This document shows, in pieces, positions 27,572 to 37,519 of a DNA stretch of 64,000 bases. A model generated the notes under the pieces. It saw nothing but the letters and a program-made list of their open reading frames with translations, was not told the origin of the DNA and did not search any database. A program made the translations under genes and the position numbers. Position 1 is the stretch's first letter; the number at the start of each line of letters is the position of its first letter. Origin of the DNA: Ignavibacteriaceae bacterium (GTDB lineage: Bacteria > Bacteroidota > Ignavibacteria > Ignavibacteriales > Ignavibacteriaceae); the NCBI GenBank assembly GCA_013360295.1, contig JABWCL010000011.1, forward strand, positions 62,001 through 126,000. The letters run 5' to 3'.

Positions 27572-28072
27572 ATGTACAGAAATATCGAAGACCTCCTTGC
27601 CGACTGGAAGGAAGAATCAGAATTCACGCAAAAAATATTCTCTCATCTCACCGATGATTCACTCACCGCGAAAGTAACCGATGACGGCCGCTCGATCGGA
27701 AAGATAAGCTGGCATATAGTCCAGACGCTGACCGAGATGGGAAAGATAGCGTGTATATTTGATGAGGATCCGCTCGCCGATAAACCGGTACCAAAGACGG
27801 TTAAAGAGATTGCCGATACCTACAGTCAGAAGAACGCTGACGCGGTTAACTTCATAAATTCAAAGATCAAAGAATCAATGCTCTTCGCGCCGATGGAAAT
27901 ATACGGCGAAATGTGGGAGCTGAGGAAAGTCTTCCAGGTGATAATCAAACACCAGGCGCACCACCGCGCGCAGCTTACCGTGCTGATGAGGCAGGCGGGA
28001 TTAACAGTCCCCGGCATCTACGGCCCCTCAAAAGAAGAATGGTCGCAGTATAATATGCCCCCGCAGGAATAA
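27572..28072 (+). CDS. DinB-family protein
   Basis: 166 residues of a four-helix DinB/YfiT-like bundle. The three metal-ligand His positions can be seen: ISWHIVQTL (about 48) and KHQAHHRAQL (about 128-132). Family members include metal-dependent thiol transferases and stress-induced proteins of unknown role. The gene sits 15 bases after gmhA with an AGGATCC before the ATG, and 5 bases before the deiminase-family gene, as part of the forward block. Confidence 0.85.
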   Translation: MYRNIEDLLADWKEESEFTQKIFSHLTDDSLTAKVTDDGRSIGKISWHIVQTLTEMGKIACIFDEDPLADKPVPKTVKEIADTYSQKNADAVNFINSKIKESMLFAPMEIYGEMWELRKVFQVIIKHQAHHRAQLTVLMRQAGLTVPGIYGPSKEEWSQYNMPPQE

Positions 28073-28077
28073 CTTTT

Positions 28078-30171
28078 ATGAAACTCAGAGTCCTTTTCGC
28101 GGTCCTTACGCTTTTTTTTACCACCCCGTTATTAAGCCAGGATCTTCCGAAGGGATTGACGAATTCTGAAAAACAAATACTGAAGAATTATTCGTTTCCC
28201 TCTTCACCGGCCGGAATTAACGCGCCCCCTTCAAAGCCCGTAAGAACAATGGCTGAGTGGGAGGAACTGGAAGGGATAATGATAACGTGGACATCCTACC
28301 AGGCAATACTCGCGCAGATAGTTGACTACGCGCAGGAACAGGGGAAAGTGTTTATCGTATGCTCGGATTCGAATACGGTCAAGACATATCTCACACAGCG
28401 AAGCATCGAACTGAAGAATCTTGTATTCCTCATAAAACCTTTTAACTCAATTTGGAGCAGGGACTACGGCCCGTAGAATGTTTACACCTACGGCTACGAC
28501 AGCCTTTATATTATTGACTGGAAGTATAACCGCCCCCGCCCCAATGACGACCTTCTGCCCTCTCATTTTGCGTCTTACTATAACACACCCCTCTTCCAGA
28601 TGACAACATCGCCGGAAGACCTTGTGGCAACGGGCGGAAACTTTATGACAGACGGGCTTGGCACCGGCTTCTCTTCCAAACTGATCCTGGAAGAAAACCC
28701 CGCTAAAACAGCCGCGGAAATTGATACGCTGATGCGCCGTTTTATGGGGATCAGCCGCTACATTAAAATGGATGTACTCCCTTATGACGGCATACACCAT
28801 ATTGATATGCATATGAAACTGCTTGACGAGGAGACCCTTCTGGTAGGACAGTATCCGCCGGGAGTTTCAGACGGCCCGCAGATAGAAGCGAATCTTCAGT
28901 ACGTGCTTTCAAACTTTCTTACCCCTTACGGAAGGCCGTATAAAGTTGTGCGGATACCTATGCCCCCCGACGCAAACAACCAATACCCAAGCCAGGGCGG
29001 CGATTACCGGACATATACGAACTCCACCTTTGTAAATAAAACCGTACTGGTGCCCACATACGAATTAAGATACGACACCACCGCGCTCAGGATATACAGG
29101 GAGGCGCTCCCCGGCTACAATATAATCGGGATCAACTGCAACCAGATAATCCCCGCAAGCGGGGCAATTCACTGCATCAATAAAGAGATCGGGGTAAAGG
29201 AACCTCTGTTTATAAATATCCCGCCGCCGGTTAATGTACACACGAACCTCTTCAGGGTAAAGTCAGTTGTAAAAACCAGGAGCGGAGCGGCATCGGTTAA
29301 GCTGTTCTGGTCGGTTGACACACTCGCAGGCTATAACCAGGCAAATATGGCGCCCGCGTCCGCCGATACTTTTTCTGCCGACATACTTCTCCCAGAAAAC
29401 GCGACTAAATTATTTTATTATGTGGAGGCCGCTTCTAACTCCGGCAAGGTTATCCGCAAACCAATGACCTCCCCAGCAGGCGCGCTTCAGATGAGTGTTG
29501 AAATTACCGTACCGGTTGAGCTATCGCTTTTTGAAGGTTATTACCAGAACGGGAAGAACATTCTTTACTGGATCACATCATCTGAAATGAATAACCGGGG
29601 ATTCGAGATTGAAAGAAATGACCTGCGTGAAGACGGCGCATACGGCAGCTGGATAACCGTCGGCTATGTTCAGGGCGCGGGCACATCCGCGGAAATAAAC
29701 CGTTATAATTTCAGCGACGATAAAATAACCGGCGCGAAATATATCTACCGCCTTAAACAAATTGATTTCGACGGCACAGTCAGTTACTCAAAGCGTGTGA
29801 ACATTCAATCTGAGCTTCCTTATGATTTTACTCTTGAACAGAACTATCCAAACCCATTCAGCACAACAACAAAAATAAAATTTACAATTCCCACCCTGGG
29901 GCTAGGGGGTACCGATGAGGGGTTAGGCGGCTCTGCGCAGGGTTCAGGAACAATAGGGACGTCAGGGGACGTTCCGGTTACTCTGAAGCTTTACGACCTC
30001 CTCGGACGAGAGGTTGCAACACTTGTAAATGAAACCAAAAGCCCCGGCGCTTATGAAGTTACGCTTGACCTTTCAGGAAGTTTATCCGGTGAGATCTCCA
30101 GCGGAATGTATTTCTACCGGCTCGAAAGCGGCAACAATACGATAACCAGAAAAATGATTGTAATAAAATGA
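28078..30171 (+). pseudogene. Peptidyl-arginine/agmatine deiminase-family T9SS protein, interrupted by in-frame TAG
   Basis: One reading frame of 698 codons broken only by TAG at 28474-28476, between WSRDYGP and NVYTYG. Relatives have Trp at this place (RDYGPW), so one G-to-A change of TGG explains it. Signal peptide 1-20, the deiminase domain (about 55-390: RDYGP, ATGGNFMTDG, HIDMHMKLLDEETLLVGQY) and catalytic Cys in SGAIHCINKEIG are otherwise intact, followed by Ig-like and T9SS domains. The family hydrolyses agmatine or C-terminal peptidyl-arginine. The rest shows no decay, so a very recent nonsense mutation, a sequencing error or amber read-through are all possible. Overlaps the CotH gene by four bases. 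Confidence 0.8.
29891..29970 (+). repeat. In-frame repeat insert in T9SS domain (short version)
   Basis: Encodes LGLGGTDEGLGGSAQGSGTI-like sequence between the first strand (IKFTIP) and VTLKLYDLLGRE of the sorting domain. It shares GGCGGCTCTGCGCAGG and TTCAGGAACAATAGGGAC with the inserts in three other genes of this window, but lacks the front hairpin part. Confidence 0.7.
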
Positions 30172-31988
30172 TGAAGAGTTTTACACGCCTGCTTGCGTTA
30201 TTACTTATAATGCCTGCTTTAAGTTATCCTTCCCCTGATTCTTTATCGGGGAGCATTAACAGCCGCACTGAAACCTCGTTCACTTCATCAAACCTCCCCA
30301 TCATCGTAATAAACACGCACGGACAGATCATTCCCAACGATTACAAGATCACCGCAGATATGGGAATAATATTTAACGGCGAGGGCGTGAGGAATTACGT
30401 TACGGATCCACTTAACAATTATAACGGGAAGATCGGGATTGAATTACGCGGTTCATCATCACAAATGTTTCCCAAGAAACAGTATGCCGTTGAAACACGC
30501 GATACTCTTGGCGAAGACCTGAAGGTATCTCTGCTTGGCTTCCCCTCTGAATCGGACTGGATACTCTTCGCGCCGTACAATGACAAAACGCTTATGCGCG
30601 ACGCGCTTGCTTACCGCCTCGCGCGTGATATGGGCCGATACGCTTCCCGCTCAAAATTCTGCGAGATGGTACTGAACGGTGAATATATGGGGGTCTATGT
30701 CCTTTTTGAAAAAGTAAAACGCGACGCTAATCGGGTCAACATAAAGAAGATGGAGCCCGGCGATATCTCCGGTGACGCGCTCACGGGGGGCTATATAATA
30801 AAGATAGATAAACTCGACGGCGAGACTAACGACGGATGGTATTCTGATTACCTCCCTTTCCCGCAGTCATCGCTTAAAATTTTTTACCAGTACCACTACC
30901 CAAAACCGGAAGACATAGTTACTCCGCAGAAAAATTACATACAGAACCTGATCTTTAATTTTGAAACCACGATGAAGTACAGTCAGAACTTATCGGACTC
31001 CCTTACCGGCTATCCCCGCTATATTGACGACGCTTCATTTGTTGATTTCATACTTGTAAATGAACTGACAAAGAATATTGATTCGTACAGATTAAGTACA
31101 TATCTGTATAAAGACCGCGATAGCCGCAACCCGAAACTATACGCAGGACCGGTCTGGGATTATAACCTCGCCTTTGGCAACGCGAACTACTATGAGGCGT
31201 GGCTGACAAACGGTTGGTATATGCTTCACGTAACCGACTTCCAGAACATCGGCCCGGATGAGTATTTCCTTACTCCGTTTTGGTGGCGGCGCCTTTTTGA
31301 TCATCCTCCGTTCAGGAATAAAACCTACGCGAGATGGCAGCAGTTAAAGGTGAACGTATTCAGTCCCGCGCGGATAAACGGCATAGTTGATTCGCTCGCG
31401 AACCTGCTTGATGAAGCGAAGACAAGAAATTTTATCAAATGGCCTGTATTAGGCGAATGGGTATGGCCGAACTATTTTGTCGGGCAGTCGTACATTGAAG
31501 AGATACAATGGATAAAGAACTGGATCATTTCCCGTTACAACTGGATGGACGCAAATATGATCGGCGAGCCCACATCTGTCCCTGAAGAAACCGATTCTCC
31601 CAAAGATTTAACACTGTTGCAAAACCACCCCAACCCCTTCAGCGATAAAACTAAAATTAGATACAAAATCCCCACTCCCTCCCTTTATCGAAAGGGAGAA
31701 GGTGGCGCCGCAATGAGCCTGTCGAAGTGGGAGGGGTTAGGCGGCTCTGCACAGGTTTCAGGGACAATAGGGACTACAGGGGACATTATGGTCACTCTAA
31801 AGATATACGACCTCCTCGGACGCGAACTCGCGACACTTGTAAATGAAACAAAAAGCCCAGGCGTATATGAAACTGAGTTAAATACACGGCAGTTCTCCGG
31901 CGGCGGGAAGCTCGCAAGCGGCGTTTACTTCTGCCGGCTCAACGCGGGGGGTAATGTTAAAACGATTAAAATGGTTGTGATAGATTAA
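30168..31988 (+). CDS. CotH kinase-family T9SS protein
   Basis: 606 residues. A signal peptide (about 1-20) is followed by a CotH domain (about 40-470) with IGIELRGSSSQMFPKKQYAV, DWILFAPYNDKTLMRDALAY, GVYVLFEKVKRDANRVNI, the DKLDGE active-site area and GPVWDYNLAFGNANY. CotH-type kinases phosphorylate proteins or glycans; here it is likely extracellular. The T9SS domain (about 500-606) has an in-frame repeat insert. ATG overlaps the upstream TGA (ATGA), and rsgA begins two bases after the stop, so all three are probably one transcript. Confidence 0.9.
   Translation: MMKSFTRLLALLLIMPALSYPSPDSLSGSINSRTETSFTSSNLPIIVINTHGQIIPNDYKITADMGIIFNGEGVRNYVTDPLNNYNGKIGIELRGSSSQMFPKKQYAVETRDTLGEDLKVSLLGFPSESDWILFAPYNDKTLMRDALAYRLARDMGRYASRSKFCEMVLNGEYMGVYVLFEKVKRDANRVNIKKMEPGDISGDALTGGYIIKIDKLDGETNDGWYSDYLPFPQSSLKIFYQYHYPKPEDIVTPQKNYIQNLIFNFETTMKYSQNLSDSLTGYPRYIDDASFVDFILVNELTKNIDSYRLSTYLYKDRDSRNPKLYAGPVWDYNLAFGNANYYEAWLTNGWYMLHVTDFQNIGPDEYFLTPFWWRRLFDHPPFRNKTYARWQQLKVNVFSPARINGIVDSLANLLDEAKTRNFIKWPVLGEWVWPNYFVGQSYIEEIQWIKNWIISRYNWMDANMIGEPTSVPEETDSPKDLTLLQNHPNPFSDKTKIRYKIPTPSLYRKGEGGAAMSLSKWEGLGGSAQVSGTIGTTGDIMVTLKIYDLLGRELATLVNETKSPGVYETELNTRQFSGGGKLASGVYFCRLNAGGNVKTIKMVVID
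31671..31790 (+). repeat. In-frame repeat insert in CotH T9SS domain
   Basis: Begins with hairpin CTCCCTTTATCGAAAGGGAG (31677-31696), then GGTGGCGCCG, a GTCGAAGTGGGAGG part and GGCGGCTCTGCACAGG. Length keeps frame and encodes a Gly/Ser-rich loop between two CTD strands. Confidence 0.75.
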
Positions 31989-31989
31989 A

Positions 31990-33057
31990 TTGGAACTTAC
32001 GGATCTCGGTTACGACGGTTACTTTGAAAATTACCGGACAGAGAATAACCTCGACTTTCAACAGATCGCCAGGGTTATCGCGGAGCATAAAGAGCGCTAT
32101 ATTATAAGAGCCTTATCCGGCGAACTTGAAGCAGAGATAACCGGCAATATGCGCTACGCGGCGGAAGGAAGGGAAGATTTTCCCGCGGTTGGCGACTGGG
32201 TCTCGTTCGTCAGTTACGATCCCGGCTTTGCAATAATAAATAAAATATTCCCCCGATTTTCCGCTATAAAGAGACAAGCGGCAGGAGGCAAAGGCGAAGT
32301 ACAATTAATTGCTGTGAATGTTGACTACGCGTTCCTCGTACAGTCTGCCGGACACGATTTTAACATCAACCGCTTTGAGCGCTACCTTACGGTTTGTTAC
32401 TCATCCAAAGTCAGCCCGGTAATATTATTAACCAAGACCGACCTCATAACCGACGAGCAACTCTCCTTACTTATTGAAAGCATTAATCAGCGGATTGAGG
32501 GTGTCCCCGTTTTAGCCATAAGCAACGCGACGATGGCGGGATACGACAAACTGAATCAAGCGATTGAAAGAGGAAAGACATACTGCCTGCTTGGTTCATC
32601 GGGAGTCGGAAAATCGAGTATGATAAATAACCTTAGCGGCAGGAACGTAATGAAGACGGACGAAATAAGCTGGAGCACAAACAAAGGAAAGCACGTTACA
32701 ACGCACCGTGAGTTAGTCCTGCTCGAAAGTGGAGGCATACTGATAGATAACCCCGGTATGCGCGAAGTCGGTATCGCGGACACCACAAACGGACTCGAAA
32801 AAACCTTCGATAAGATCATCGCCCTTTCCGAAGGATGCAAATATAAAGACTGCACCCACATCCACGAATCCGGCTGCGCCGTACTCGAAGCCATTGAATC
32901 AGGAGAAATAGACAAGCACTCCTACGAGAACTACCTGAAGATGCACAAAGAAAAAGCATACTTTGAATCCACGCAGGCAGAACGGAAGAAAAAGGAAAAG
33001 CAGATGGGGAAGCTGCTGAAGAATTATAATAAGGAGTTTCGGAAAGATAAGCGGTAG
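31990..33057 (+). CDS. rsgA: Ribosome small-subunit-dependent GTPase A
   Basis: 355 residues with the circularly permuted GTPase order: an OB-fold (about 35-105), G4 LLTKTDL (about 138), G1 GSSGVGKSSM (about 204), G3 DNPGMREVG (about 252), then the zinc-knuckle CKYKDCTHIHESGC (about 283-296). RsgA matures the 30S subunit. Start is TTG, since an in-frame TAG lies two codons before. The TAG stop codon (33055-33057) is supplied by a REP element, so the basic C-terminus (NKEFRKDKR) ends at the repeat boundary. Confidence 0.93.
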   Translation: MELTDLGYDGYFENYRTENNLDFQQIARVIAEHKERYIIRALSGELEAEITGNMRYAAEGREDFPAVGDWVSFVSYDPGFAIINKIFPRFSAIKRQAAGGKGEVQLIAVNVDYAFLVQSAGHDFNINRFERYLTVCYSSKVSPVILLTKTDLITDEQLSLLIESINQRIEGVPVLAISNATMAGYDKLNQAIERGKTYCLLGSSGVGKSSMINNLSGRNVMKTDEISWSTNKGKHVTTHRELVLLESGGILIDNPGMREVGIADTTNGLEKTFDKIIALSEGCKYKDCTHIHESGCAVLEAIESGEIDKHSYENYLKMHKEKAYFESTQAERKKKEKQMGKLLKNYNKEFRKDKR

Positions 33058-33113
33058 TGCAGGTCGTGACCTGCGCGTAAAGCCCAACCGTAGTGCAAGT
33101 CGGGACTTGCGCG
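33054..33113 (+). repeat. Two REP palindromes, forward orientation
   Basis: GTAGT followed by GCAGGTCGTGACCTGC-GCG at 33054-33077, and GTAGT followed by GCAAGTCGGGACTTGC-GCG at 33090-33113. The stem change GG/CC to AG/CT is compensatory. The first supplies the rsgA stop codon. Confidence 0.9.
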
Positions 33114-33243
33114 TGATTGGGATTCAGGTTCATTTGCGTAAAAACCACTCGTCGAATTATATGTTCCAGAGGCACAGATTCCGAAACATACTGGATTGAT
33201 ACAGATTTATTCCGTTAAAAGTGGATAATCATAATTCACTTAT

Positions 33244-36216
33244 TTATTCCCCGGATTCTATTAGTTTTATTTCGTCAGAAGAAAGACCATACATTTCATA
33301 GACGATCTCATCCATATTCTGCTCAAAGTGATTAATTGTAGTTAAATAATGTTCTTTTTCGTTTTTAAGTTTGCAATTAGAAAGTGATAAATATAGCTCA
33401 GTTAATCGATCAACAAGCGAACAAACTTCGGTTTTATATTTCAGCGAGATAATAATTGGCAACCGCCCAAAATATTGCTTGGTGCAAGTGATCCATCCCC
33501 CCCTGAAAACGTTACTTATCTTGTTTAAATACCAGAACAAAAGTTTAGAATTTAGCAAGCCTAAAACATATTTTGAATCAATCTCACTCTGAGGAAAATG
33601 AATTGAAAATCCCCCACTCGCCATCAAGGTATAGTTTTTAAAGTGAACCGGGGTCTTAGAGAACATTCCCCTGTTTGCAAGTAGTGGTATTAGAATTTCT
33701 GCTTTTGAATGAAGCCAGAGATTCCGAGGGGCGCTGTATCCATACCAAGATGAGAATTGTTTTCTTTGATTAAGAATAACTTTCTTTGTTTGAAGATAGC
33801 GATATGTTTTGGGATAATCATTCTTCAATGTTTGCTCGGACAAAATCTCAGATTCTTCATCACTGTTATATGGATAAATCAATCTGTAGTTGGAATTGAC
33901 ATTAAAATAAAAGCGATTAAAATCCGTAGCAAATACCGGGATCTTTAATAAATCTGGCTCAATATCGACCTTCTCCATGAATCCGTTTGTATATCCATCA
34001 TCCGAGTTAATGGTGACAATATAAATCTTATCATTTCCTGTGCTAATACCTCGAGAAATTGAGCATGGGAGATCAATCAATGCTTTTGACGCTAATACCA
34101 GTTTTGAGATAATATTGTTTTCGCCTCGATCAAAGAAATGCCACGGTTCTTCCCCTAATGCATTTATCGAAAACGTTGAATTCAGAGATGACTTTAATCC
34201 ATTTTCACCATTTTTAGAACTTATATATGTAACATCAGTTAATTGTTTGTTCTCCAAAAAAAGTAGACAAGTATAAACCGAAGCATTTTCGAAAACCTGA
34301 AAATCATTAAAATCATTTATTTGTGAAACGATCCTTTTCCTTGATAAAAGTTTTCTTAAATGAACGCCATAGTCTGTCACGAAAAACTTGTTTGGTACTA
34401 TGAAGCCTAAAACTCCACTTGGATTCAATAAGGCAGAGCTTTTTTCAATAAACAGAACGTATAGGTCGTAATTCTTTGATGCTGCAGTCTGAAAGGTTTT
34501 TTGATAATATTTTATAATCTCAGTTGACTGTAAATTCATATTTTGTATTTTAACATACGGCGGATTCCCAATCACTGCATCAAACCCGCCCTGCGCGAAG
34601 ACTGACGGAAATGATTTCTGCCAGTTGAACGCTTTTATTTTATGTATCTCGCCGAAGTCCAGCTGCTGATCGTAGAAGTCGGTATCAATCAAACTGTTGC
34701 CGGATTTTATATTATCGTCGAGAGTCGGGAGTACGCGGTCGTTCCAAAGCGAAAGCTGCGTTGAGATGCTTGCTTCCGTCTCACCTTCCAGGCACTTGAG
34801 GAGGAGGGAGAGTTTTGTCACTTCCACCGCGTTAGCGTCAATATCAACGCCGAAGATATTATTTATCAGTATCCGCTTTTTAACCGCGGAGGTGAGGAAG
34901 CCGTCGGGATTGAGGGGATTATCTTTTTTACTCCCCGCGGCGGGATGCGAGTTATAATATTCGCGGTGGTAACTAAGGAGATAATCATACGCGCCGAGGA
35001 GGAAACTGCCGCTTCCGCAGGCGGGATCAACAATTTTTATTTTTTCGATCTCAGCCGGAGTTTTCCCTTCAATCAGTTTCCCGACCGTGTTCTTAACTAT
35101 ATAATCAACAATGTACTGCGGCGTATAATAGACTCCCCCCGCTTTCCTTACTTCCGGTTTCTCCTCTATCTTCGCGCGGTGCGCGCCGGATATGCGTATC
35201 GTTTTCCCGAGGAACTGTTCATAAGCGCTGCCGAGTATCTCAACGGAAAGGACTGAAAACTCATAAGGGGAGACGGGATAGTAAAGCTCGTTGATAATTG
35301 ACTTAAGCGTTTTATTCTCTATTACGAGTTTATCGCTCAGTTTATCAAGTTTGAAATCGAAGAGTCCGGAGTTATACTTTTCATCCGCGCGGCGGAAAAG
35401 TGAGAAAAGGTTTTTATAATAGAGTTCGCCCGACTTAACCGCGGACTGGAGTGTGCCGTATGGTTCAACGCGCCTGTCCTCGGCAATGCGGAGGAAGATG
35501 ATGCGGTCGAGTGTCTGCTGAACCGCGAAGTTTAGTTCAAATTCATTTAACGCGGGATTATTCTTCGCGATGTTCACCGCCAGCACCGTGCGCCAGTTAT
35601 CTAGCGAAGTGAGGAATTCCTTATCAACCGATGATGTGCCGCGCTTTTTCGATTCACCTACAACAAACTTATCGAAGCTTCCCTTCAGCACGCTTTCTTT
35701 ACTGAAAGTATCCCAGAGGAAATCAAATTCGGCGATATAATCGGTGAAGGTCAGATAGTTGATCCGCGCGTTCGCGGCTTTATCTGAAGGAGAGGGTTTG
35801 GTGGTGCAGTCATAAACGGCGAATTCTTCAAAATCGGAGATAATGCTTATGGGGAGTTTCGCGCTCCAGCCGTAACGCCGCACCTGATACGCTGGCTGGA
35901 TCTCATCCTTAACGGATACGCTTGGTTTTTTGGCTTCGACAAAGAAAAGGCGTTTACCGCCGGGGAGGCGGAAGGAATAATCGGGGGCTTTAGTCGCGCC
36001 GGCTATTTTGATCTTATCTTCATAAATAACCTCGCGGTAAGCTTCGGCGTAGCCCGCCTGATTATCAACATCCCACCCAAGCGCCTTGAACAGGGGGTTA
36101 ATAAAGTCGAGGCGAGTTTGAGCTTCATTATAATGCCCGCTTTTATATGAATCAATCTGTTCTCCAAAGCGGTCGACCAGAACAGCGGCGGCCTCTTTAG
36201 CCTTATTTTTGTCCAT
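33244..36216 (-). CDS. Type IIG restriction-modification enzyme (Eco57I-like methylase plus nuclease)
   Basis: 990 residues. The N-terminal domain (about 1-170) is HsdR-N-like with PDYSFRLPGGKRLFFVEAKK, a PD-(D/E)xK nuclease site (Asp and ExK). A helical connector leads to an N6-adenine methylase: motif I IVDPACGSGSFLLGAYDYLL (about 395) and motif IV AVIGNPPYVKI (about 550). The last ~350 residues are a TaqI-like target-recognition domain (IIPLLANRGMF.., SGGFSIHFPQ). One polypeptide thus combines cutting, methylation and DNA recognition; recognition site is unknown. It stands alone, flanked by REP elements, as expected for a mobile defence gene. The upstream methylase part is GC-richer than the AT-rich TRD, suggesting recombined specificity. 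Confidence 0.92.
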   Translation of the reverse strand: MDKNKAKEAAAVLVDRFGEQIDSYKSGHYNEAQTRLDFINPLFKALGWDVDNQAGYAEAYREVIYEDKIKIAGATKAPDYSFRLPGGKRLFFVEAKKPSVSVKDEIQPAYQVRRYGWSAKLPISIISDFEEFAVYDCTTKPSPSDKAANARINYLTFTDYIAEFDFLWDTFSKESVLKGSFDKFVVGESKKRGTSSVDKEFLTSLDNWRTVLAVNIAKNNPALNEFELNFAVQQTLDRIIFLRIAEDRRVEPYGTLQSAVKSGELYYKNLFSLFRRADEKYNSGLFDFKLDKLSDKLVIENKTLKSIINELYYPVSPYEFSVLSVEILGSAYEQFLGKTIRISGAHRAKIEEKPEVRKAGGVYYTPQYIVDYIVKNTVGKLIEGKTPAEIEKIKIVDPACGSGSFLLGAYDYLLSYHREYYNSHPAAGSKKDNPLNPDGFLTSAVKKRILINNIFGVDIDANAVEVTKLSLLLKCLEGETEASISTQLSLWNDRVLPTLDDNIKSGNSLIDTDFYDQQLDFGEIHKIKAFNWQKSFPSVFAQGGFDAVIGNPPYVKIQNMNLQSTEIIKYYQKTFQTAASKNYDLYVLFIEKSSALLNPSGVLGFIVPNKFFVTDYGVHLRKLLSRKRIVSQINDFNDFQVFENASVYTCLLFLENKQLTDVTYISSKNGENGLKSSLNSTFSINALGEEPWHFFDRGENNIISKLVLASKALIDLPCSISRGISTGNDKIYIVTINSDDGYTNGFMEKVDIEPDLLKIPVFATDFNRFYFNVNSNYRLIYPYNSDEESEILSEQTLKNDYPKTYRYLQTKKVILNQRKQFSSWYGYSAPRNLWLHSKAEILIPLLANRGMFSKTPVHFKNYTLMASGGFSIHFPQSEIDSKYVLGLLNSKLLFWYLNKISNVFRGGWITCTKQYFGRLPIIISLKYKTEVCSLVDRLTELYLSLSNCKLKNEKEHYLTTINHFEQNMDEIVYEMYGLSSDEIKLIESGE

Positions 36217-36289
36217 TAGCCAATTGAAGAATAATTATAAAGATAAATTAAGGATTGTAATTGAGAAATAAAAGATTTAAATAACATAT

Positions 36290-36504
36290 TCGTAGCGCAG
36301 GTCGTGACCTGCCCGATTTTGTCACATCCGTAGTGCAGGTCGTGACCTGCCCAATTGGTCACATTCGTGATGCGGATCGTGACCTGCCCGTTTGGTCACA
36401 TTCGTAGTGCAGGTCGTGACCTGCCCAATTGGTCACATTCGTGATGCGGATTGTGACCTGCCCGATTGGTCACACTCGTAGTGCAGGTCGTGACCTGCCC
36501 GTGA
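36290..36504 (+). repeat. Tandem array of six 37-base REP units
   Basis: Units start at 36290, 36328, 36365, 36402, 36439 and 36476. Each has the palindrome (GCAGGTCGTGACCTGC or GCGGATCGTGACCTGC) followed by CC, four or five variable bases and TTGGTCACAT. Units 2+3 and 4+5 form near-identical 74-base pairs, showing growth by duplication of a dimer. Confidence 0.92.
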
Positions 36505-36636
36505 AAATCGCATTATATTTACAACATTATTTTATATAATAATATTTTTCGGGAATTTGTTAAGAATATAATATTATTAAATTTTTTTCGCTTATCTCGT
36601 TCGAATATCTCCGTCATAATTACACCATAAATTCTA

Positions 36637-36683
36637 CGCGCAGGTCACGACCTGCACTACATTTTCTTAACGACCTGCACTAC
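36637..36683 (-). repeat. Reverse-orientation REP and half-REP
   Basis: CGCGCAGGTCACGACCTGC-ACTAC at 36637-36660, then the half unit CGACCTGCACTAC at 36671-36683 after ATTTTCTTAA. Opposite orientation to the array 130 bases upstream, giving a REPIN/BIME-like pair. Confidence 0.88.
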
Positions 36684-36931
36684 ATTTTATAAATCTACTC
36701 CTGCGGCAGGTTCTCCTAACACGCTTCTTCTTTCTTCCTTTTGAGCCGGAAGAAGTTAACTTCATTTATGACCGGTATCGTATAGTATAAATGAAACTTT
36801 TAGTTTTCTCGTAAAATAATTTTTTTGTGTTTTGCTGTGCCCCTCTGTAATCAACATTGAGTATATCCCTGCAGTCTTCATAATACGGGCTTGGATTTAA
36901 CCCGAAATAAACGTAATATTCAATCGCAAAA

Positions 36932-37519
36932 ATGAAACTTTTACGAATAAAAGAAACACTATTCTTAATCGGGACTGCTTTCTTATTCCTCCTCTCCGGG
37001 TGCAGTCAAACCTGGCAAATCACAGAAAAGGTTCAGCCCAAAGAGAAAAATAAATTAACTTTTAAACTGGCGCAGGAACGGCTCCATGGTAAAGAGGTCA
37101 AGGTATTACTGCGGGACAAACGGCAATTTAATGGCATTATCACAGAGATAGCCTCCGATTCTGTCCACCTCCAGAACGATGCCGATACAACCGAGAGGGT
37201 ATTTCCTACGAGTCAGATTAAATGCATTGAGAGAACAGATTATTTTGCGGGAGGTGTATTGGGGTGCATTGGTGGAACGGCCGGCGGCTTGCTGTTGGGC
37301 GCGGCTATTTCTGAAGCGGTTATTCCGCCCGGAGGCGATATGAGGGGACTGGGAGTGATGATGGTTATGGTGGAGACCGGAACCATTGGATTTCTTGGGG
37401 GAACGATTTATGGTGCAATTTCCGGCAGAGACAGCTATTACGAGTTTGCAGACACAACCGCTACAACCGTCCCCGGACCTGATTCATCGAGTGTTCCCGC
37501 ACGTGTAACCCAACCGTAG
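36932..37519 (+). CDS. Lipoprotein of unknown function
   Basis: 195 residues with a lipoprotein signal (hydrophobic FLIGTAFLFLLSG, lipobox LLSGC, Cys24). The next part (about 50-105) resembles a small Sm-like or barrel segment often seen in Bacteroidota lipoproteins (KEVKVLLRDKRQFNGIITEI, SQIKCIER). Two glycine-rich hydrophobic stretches (GGVLGCIGGTAGGLLLGAAI; GTIGFLGGTIYGAISG) follow, like glycine-zipper segments. Its TAG stop (37517-37519) is supplied by a REP element, so the Thr/Pro-rich C-terminus may not be original. No family assigned. Confidence 0.75.
   Translation: MKLLRIKETLFLIGTAFLFLLSGCSQTWQITEKVQPKEKNKLTFKLAQERLHGKEVKVLLRDKRQFNGIITEIASDSVHLQNDADTTERVFPTSQIKCIERTDYFAGGVLGCIGGTAGGLLLGAAISEAVIPPGGDMRGLGVMMVMVETGTIGFLGGTIYGAISGRDSYYEFADTTATTVPGPDSSSVPARVTQP

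Larger units (their letters stand above)
36217..36931. other. Gene-free REP-rich region
   Basis: Contains a six-unit forward REP array (36290-36504), a 132-base AT-rich spacer, and a reverse REP pair (36637-36683). The remainder before the lipoprotein gene (36690-36931) shows no repeat or gene. Confidence 0.7.

Noticed and set aside
36290-36504. Regularly spaced repeats that could be taken for a CRISPR array
   Set aside because: Units are contiguous 37-base repeats whose 'spacers' are also repeated; there are no unique spacers and no cas genes. They match REP elements around a RAYT.
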